Assembly (NCBI GenBank): GCA_964511535.1
Contig: CAZEFW010000274.1
Span: 1 to 6,058 of the forward strand
Origin: CAZCFB01 sp964511535
GTDB lineage: Bacteria > Myxococcota_A > Polyangia > GCA-2747355 > CAZCFB01
Direction of reading: 5' to 3'
DNA: 6,058 nt
The position numbers and the translations under genes were made by a program. Shown in pieces: positions 3,713-6,058 of this stretch (position 1 is its first letter; each line of letters starts with the position of its first letter). The notes below the pieces were generated by a model that was not told where the DNA came from, made no database searches, and saw nothing but the letters and a program-made list of their open reading frames with translations.

Positions 3713-5647
3713 ATGCGCACCCGCACCGTCGTCGTCGCCGCCCTGCTGGCCCTGTCATCCCCCGCCCACGCGCAGGATTTGACCGTGAAGGTCAAGATGC
3801 GCGACGGGGTCAAGCTGGCCACCGACGTATACCTGCCCAAGAAGAAGAAGGGGCCCTGGCCCACGCTGCTGATCCGCACGCCGTACGGCAAGTCGAAGCT
3901 CAAGACCACCGGCGCCCTGTACAGCAACCTCGGCGTGATGGTGGTGGCTCAGGACATGCGCGGCCGCTTCGACTCGGAAGGCGTTGACATGGTGTTCTCC
4001 ACCGACGGCGACGGCAAGCTCAAGGACGGCCACGACACCATGGCGTACATCGTGGCCAACAAGCAGTACAGCAACGGGCTCATCGCCACCCAGGGCGGCT
4101 CGGCCCTGGGCATCGTGCAGTACATGCAGGCCACGGCCAAGCCGCCTGGCCTGAAGTACATGCACCCGGTGGTGGCCACGCCCAACCTGTACCAGGACGG
4201 CATGTTCAACGGCGGAGTGTTCCGCCACAGCATGGTCTCCGGCTGGCTCAAGGGGCAGAAGAGCACCCACTTCTTGAAGGAGATCGCCAAGCACCCGTTC
4301 GAGGACAGCTTCTGGGCCCCGGTGCAGACCGGCGACCAGTACGGCGCGGTGACCGCGGCGGGGCTGCACCAGGGCGGCTGGTACGACATCTTCGCCCAGG
4401 GCACCATCGACGGCTGGCGCGGCTACCAGACCAAGGGCGGCGCTGGCGCGAAGGGCCAGCAGAAACTGCTCATCGGTCCCTGGACCCACGGCGGGGCCGG
4501 CAAGCAGAAACAGGGCCAGCTGACCTACCCCAAAAACAGCACCCAGCCGCCCAACATCAACGCCCACCAGATCATGCTCAACCACCACCTCAAGCTGGGC
4601 AACCCGCTGGTCACAAAGAAGCCGTCGGACATCCCGGCGGTGCGCTACTACGTCATGGGCGATGTCACCAACCCCAAGGCGCCGGGCAACCTGTGGCGCA
4701 GCGCCACGAGCTGGCCGCCCGCCGCGGCGCCGGTTCGCTATCACCTGCAGCCGGGGGGGGCGCTGGCCGAGGCGTGCCCGTCGGGGGGCACCACCGCCTA
4801 CACCTTCAACCCGGCGGCGCCATCGCCCACCATCTGTGGGCGCAACCTGGTCATCGCGGCCGGGCCGTGCGACCAGGCCAAGGTGGAGGCGCGCAAGGAC
4901 GTGGTGGTCTTCTCCACGCCCAAGCTGGCCCAGGCTGTGGAGGTGACCGGGCGGGTGCGGGTGCACCTGTTCGTGCAGATCGACCAGCCAGACGCGGACC
5001 TGATGGTGCGGCTGACCGACGTCTACCCGGGGGGCAAGTCGATGCTGCTGGCCGACGGCGCGGCGCGGCTCGCCAGCCGGGGCAGCACCACCAAGCTGAA
5101 GCCGCTCAAGGCCGGGGAGCTGGTGGAGGCGGTGGTGGACCTGTGGAGCACCAGCGTGATCTTCGACAAGGGCCACCGAATCCGCGTCAGCGTGACGTCG
5201 GGCAATTACCCGCGTTTCGCGGTGAACAAGGGCAACGGCAAGCCGTACCCCGCGGCGATCATGGGCGCGGGCAAGCCGGTGAAGGTGACCCTGCACCACA
5301 GCCCGGCCCGGGCGTCGTACATCGAGCTGCCCAACCCAGCGCGCAAGCCGGGGAGCGAGACCAAGTGCGGCGCGCCGCCCAAGCCGGACGCAGGGGGCCC
5401 GGGCATAGACAGCGGCGGGGCGGCGGCGGACAGCGGGGGCGCGGCGGGTGACCTGGCGGTGGCGCCGGACGCGGCAGGGGGCAGCGACCGAGCGGTGGCA
5501 ACCGTGGACACTGGCGTGGGTAGCGTCGGCGGTGACGACGAGGGCTGCAGCTGTCGAGCCGGTCGTGGCGGCGGGGCAGGGGGCGGAGCGGCGGTGTTGG
5601 CGTTGTTGCTGATCATGTGCCTGGTGCGGAGGGGGCGGTCCGGGTAG
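3713..5647 (+). CDS. Exported S15/CocE-type alpha/beta hydrolase with MYXO-CTERM surface anchor
   Basis: A 644-residue serine hydrolase of the X-Pro dipeptidyl-peptidase (S15)/cocaine esterase family, acting on amides or esters outside the cytoplasm; the substrate is unknown. Order: Sec signal peptide 1-20 (two Arg, hydrophobic core, AHA before Q21), alpha/beta hydrolase about 28-290, C-terminal jelly-roll about 310-540, Asp/Gly/Ala/Pro-rich linker 555-610, and sorting signal 612-644. The likely triad is S130 (GGSALG), D225 (GGWYDIF) and H259 (GPWTHG); Y58 in RTPYGK matches the oxyanion-hole tyrosine of CocE. QDMRGRFDSEG (80-90) is typical of the family. The usual Tyr after the nucleophile is Ala here. 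The ATG at 3713 is chosen because it places the signal peptide exactly at the N-terminus; upstream in-frame starts lie in the 5' part of the divergent mnmE. No good Shine-Dalgarno is seen. A G8 tract lies at 4753-4760. Family assignment is firm; peptidase versus esterase is open. Confidence 0.92.
   Translation: MRTRTVVVAALLALSSPAHAQDLTVKVKMRDGVKLATDVYLPKKKKGPWPTLLIRTPYGKSKLKTTGALYSNLGVMVVAQDMRGRFDSEGVDMVFSTDGDGKLKDGHDTMAYIVANKQYSNGLIATQGGSALGIVQYMQATAKPPGLKYMHPVVATPNLYQDGMFNGGVFRHSMVSGWLKGQKSTHFLKEIAKHPFEDSFWAPVQTGDQYGAVTAAGLHQGGWYDIFAQGTIDGWRGYQTKGGAGAKGQQKLLIGPWTHGGAGKQKQGQLTYPKNSTQPPNINAHQIMLNHHLKLGNPLVTKKPSDIPAVRYYVMGDVTNPKAPGNLWRSATSWPPAAAPVRYHLQPGGALAEACPSGGTTAYTFNPAAPSPTICGRNLVIAAGPCDQAKVEARKDVVVFSTPKLAQAVEVTGRVRVHLFVQIDQPDADLMVRLTDVYPGGKSMLLADGAARLASRGSTTKLKPLKAGELVEAVVDLWSTSVIFDKGHRIRVSVTSGNYPRFAVNKGNGKPYPAAIMGAGKPVKVTLHHSPARASYIELPNPARKPGSETKCGAPPKPDAGGPGIDSGGAAADSGGAAGDLAVAPDAAGGSDRAVATVDTGVGSVGGDDEGCSCRAGRGGGAGGGAAVLALLLIMCLVRRGRSG
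5546..5644 (+). other. MYXO-CTERM-like C-terminal sorting signal (hydrolase residues 612-644)
   Basis: Residues 612-614 are Cys-Ser-Cys, followed by a Gly-rich stretch, a short hydrophobic segment (about 625-638) and a basic tail, RRGRSG. A cysteine motif, one membrane segment and terminal arginines, after an Asp-rich linker, make up the MYXO-CTERM pattern of Myxococcota, proposed to be cut by an intramembrane protease (myxosortase) and attached to the cell surface. Together with the N-terminal signal peptide it predicts an outer-surface protein. It is also the best taxonomic marker in the window. Confidence 0.82.
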
Positions 5648-5893
5648 CAGGGGGGGGCTGCGTTAGCTCTGTCGAGTCATCACTTTTCCTCAGGAGCCCT
5701 TGGCCCGCTCCGTGCTCGCTTTGCTCGCCCGGTCGCGGGCTTTGGTTGGGGTTGTGGGTGGCTCGGGGCGTTGGCGGTCTGCTTTTTCGTTGTGCTCGTG
5801 CAGGCGTTGGCGTGGGGCTGATAGGGCTGTGGTGGGTTGGGGCTTTGGGCGTGCTGTCGTTGCGCCGTGCTTGTCCGAGTCGCTGCCCCGGGC

Positions 5894-5952
5894 CTGTTGA
5901 TGGCTGTGTGCAGCCGCCCGCGAAGCGGAGCGGCTGTGCACAACATCAACAG
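5894..5952. repeat. Long interrupted hairpin with GCGAAGC apex
   Basis: Paired segments are 5894-5902 with 5944-5952 (9 bp), 5907-5910 with 5939-5942 (4 bp), 5911-5917 with 5930-5936 (7 bp) and 5918-5921 with 5925-5928 (4 bp), giving 24 base pairs with small bulges. The apex, GCGAAGC (5920-5926), is a sequence known to form an unusually stable mini-hairpin as single-stranded DNA. It may mark the 3' ends of convergent transcripts or lie inside a structured RNA. Confidence 0.75.
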
Positions 5953-6019
5953 CGAGCGGGCACAACGGAACACGCGTGCACAGACGCGCCCCGACCAACG
6001 ATCAGAACCACAAACAAAC

Positions 6020-6044
6020 AAAAAAAACCCAGCCCCGGCTGTGG
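6020..6044 (-). terminator. Intrinsic terminator reading leftward from a gene beyond the right edge
   Basis: On the minus strand CC-A-CAGC (6044-6038), loop CGGG, GCTGGG (6033-6028) forms a short stem with one bulged A, followed directly by eight T (6027-6020) and a further T-rich stretch. This is a normal intrinsic terminator. A TGA on the minus strand at 6047-6045 lies right before the stem, so it probably ends a convergent gene whose coding part is outside the window. Confidence 0.6.
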
Positions 6045-6058
6045 TCATGTGGGCGGGC

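Larger units (their letters stand above)
5648..6058. other. Spacer with strong strand-asymmetric base composition, no gene supported
   Basis: After the hydrolase stop no frame gives a recognisable protein; the frames open here translate to low-complexity residues. The plus strand from 5696 to 5877 (182 nt) has only three A, while 5947 to 6039 (93 nt) has only two T. The switch from G/T-rich to A/C-rich falls on the hairpin at 5894-5952, so both strands read G/T-rich first and A/C-rich second. G8 follows the stop codon at 5650-5657. The gap may separate convergent genes or encode a structured RNA. Confidence 0.7.

Noticed and set aside
3673..3927. N-terminal extension of MnmE upstream of 3672
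   Set aside because: The frame is open, but MRDGDTICAPATP aligns with the normal MnmE N-terminus, 454 residues is the family length, and the extension would cover the signal peptide of the divergent gene.
3755..5299. Long open frame on the minus strand opposite the hydrolase (514 codons)
   Set aside because: It mirrors the codons of the S15 hydrolase, gives a Val/His/Leu/Gly-rich low-information protein, and has no credible start signal.
5680..6048. Open frames on the minus and plus strands in the skewed spacer (up to 122 codons)
   Set aside because: Translations are low-complexity products of the base skew, they cross the hairpin, and the minus-strand start at 6048 lies next to a terminator.
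1..6058. Search for CRISPR arrays, IS ends, prophage genes, toxin-antitoxin pairs or defence genes
   Set aside because: No direct-repeat/spacer array, transposase, integrase or related domain was seen; all sizeable genes are housekeeping or a surface hydrolase.

Overview
The window is high-GC bacterial DNA, most likely from a member of the Myxococcota (the former Deltaproteobacteria group that includes the myxobacteria). The main evidence is the C-terminus of the last protein: an Asp/Gly/Ala/Pro-rich linker, a Cys-Ser-Cys motif, a short hydrophobic segment and a basic tail, which is the MYXO-CTERM type of surface-sorting signal. A Lys-Ala-Pro repeat (histone H1-like) protein at the left edge also fits.

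Layout. Bases 1-97 (minus strand) hold the N-terminus of a Lys/Ala/Pro-repeat protein. It has a good Shine-Dalgarno and a TTGACA-N17-TAGTAT promoter. Bases 98-474 are a divergent, locally very AT-rich regulatory region with two dyads built from ATCCACA-like repeats just before pepA. Bases 475-1989 (plus) encode a full-length M17 leucyl aminopeptidase with all metal and catalytic residues. Bases 2062-2280 (plus) encode translation initiation factor IF-1, whose promoter lies so close to the ATG that the mRNA is probably leaderless or nearly so. Bases 2308-3672 (minus) encode MnmE, the tRNA-modifying GTPase, convergent with infA across a 27-bp gap that contains a GC hairpin. Bases 3713-5647 (plus) encode an exported S15/CocE-type alpha/beta hydrolase, divergent from mnmE across a 40-bp gap. 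Bases 5648-6058 hold no gene I can support, but show a striking strand asymmetry: an almost A-free half, then an almost T-free half, with a 24-bp interrupted hairpin at the switch and an intrinsic terminator at the right end reading leftward.

How the genes relate. pepA, infA and mnmE are housekeeping genes of protein turnover, translation start and tRNA wobble modification. They do not form one operon: each appears to have its own control region. The hydrolase belongs to a different, cell-surface process. No defence system, phage, IS element, CRISPR array, tRNA or rRNA was found. The most unusual points are regulatory and structural: the probable leaderless infA, two promoters whose -10 elements sit in the loop of GC inverted repeats, the ATCCACA dyads, and the keto/amino-skewed right-hand spacer.
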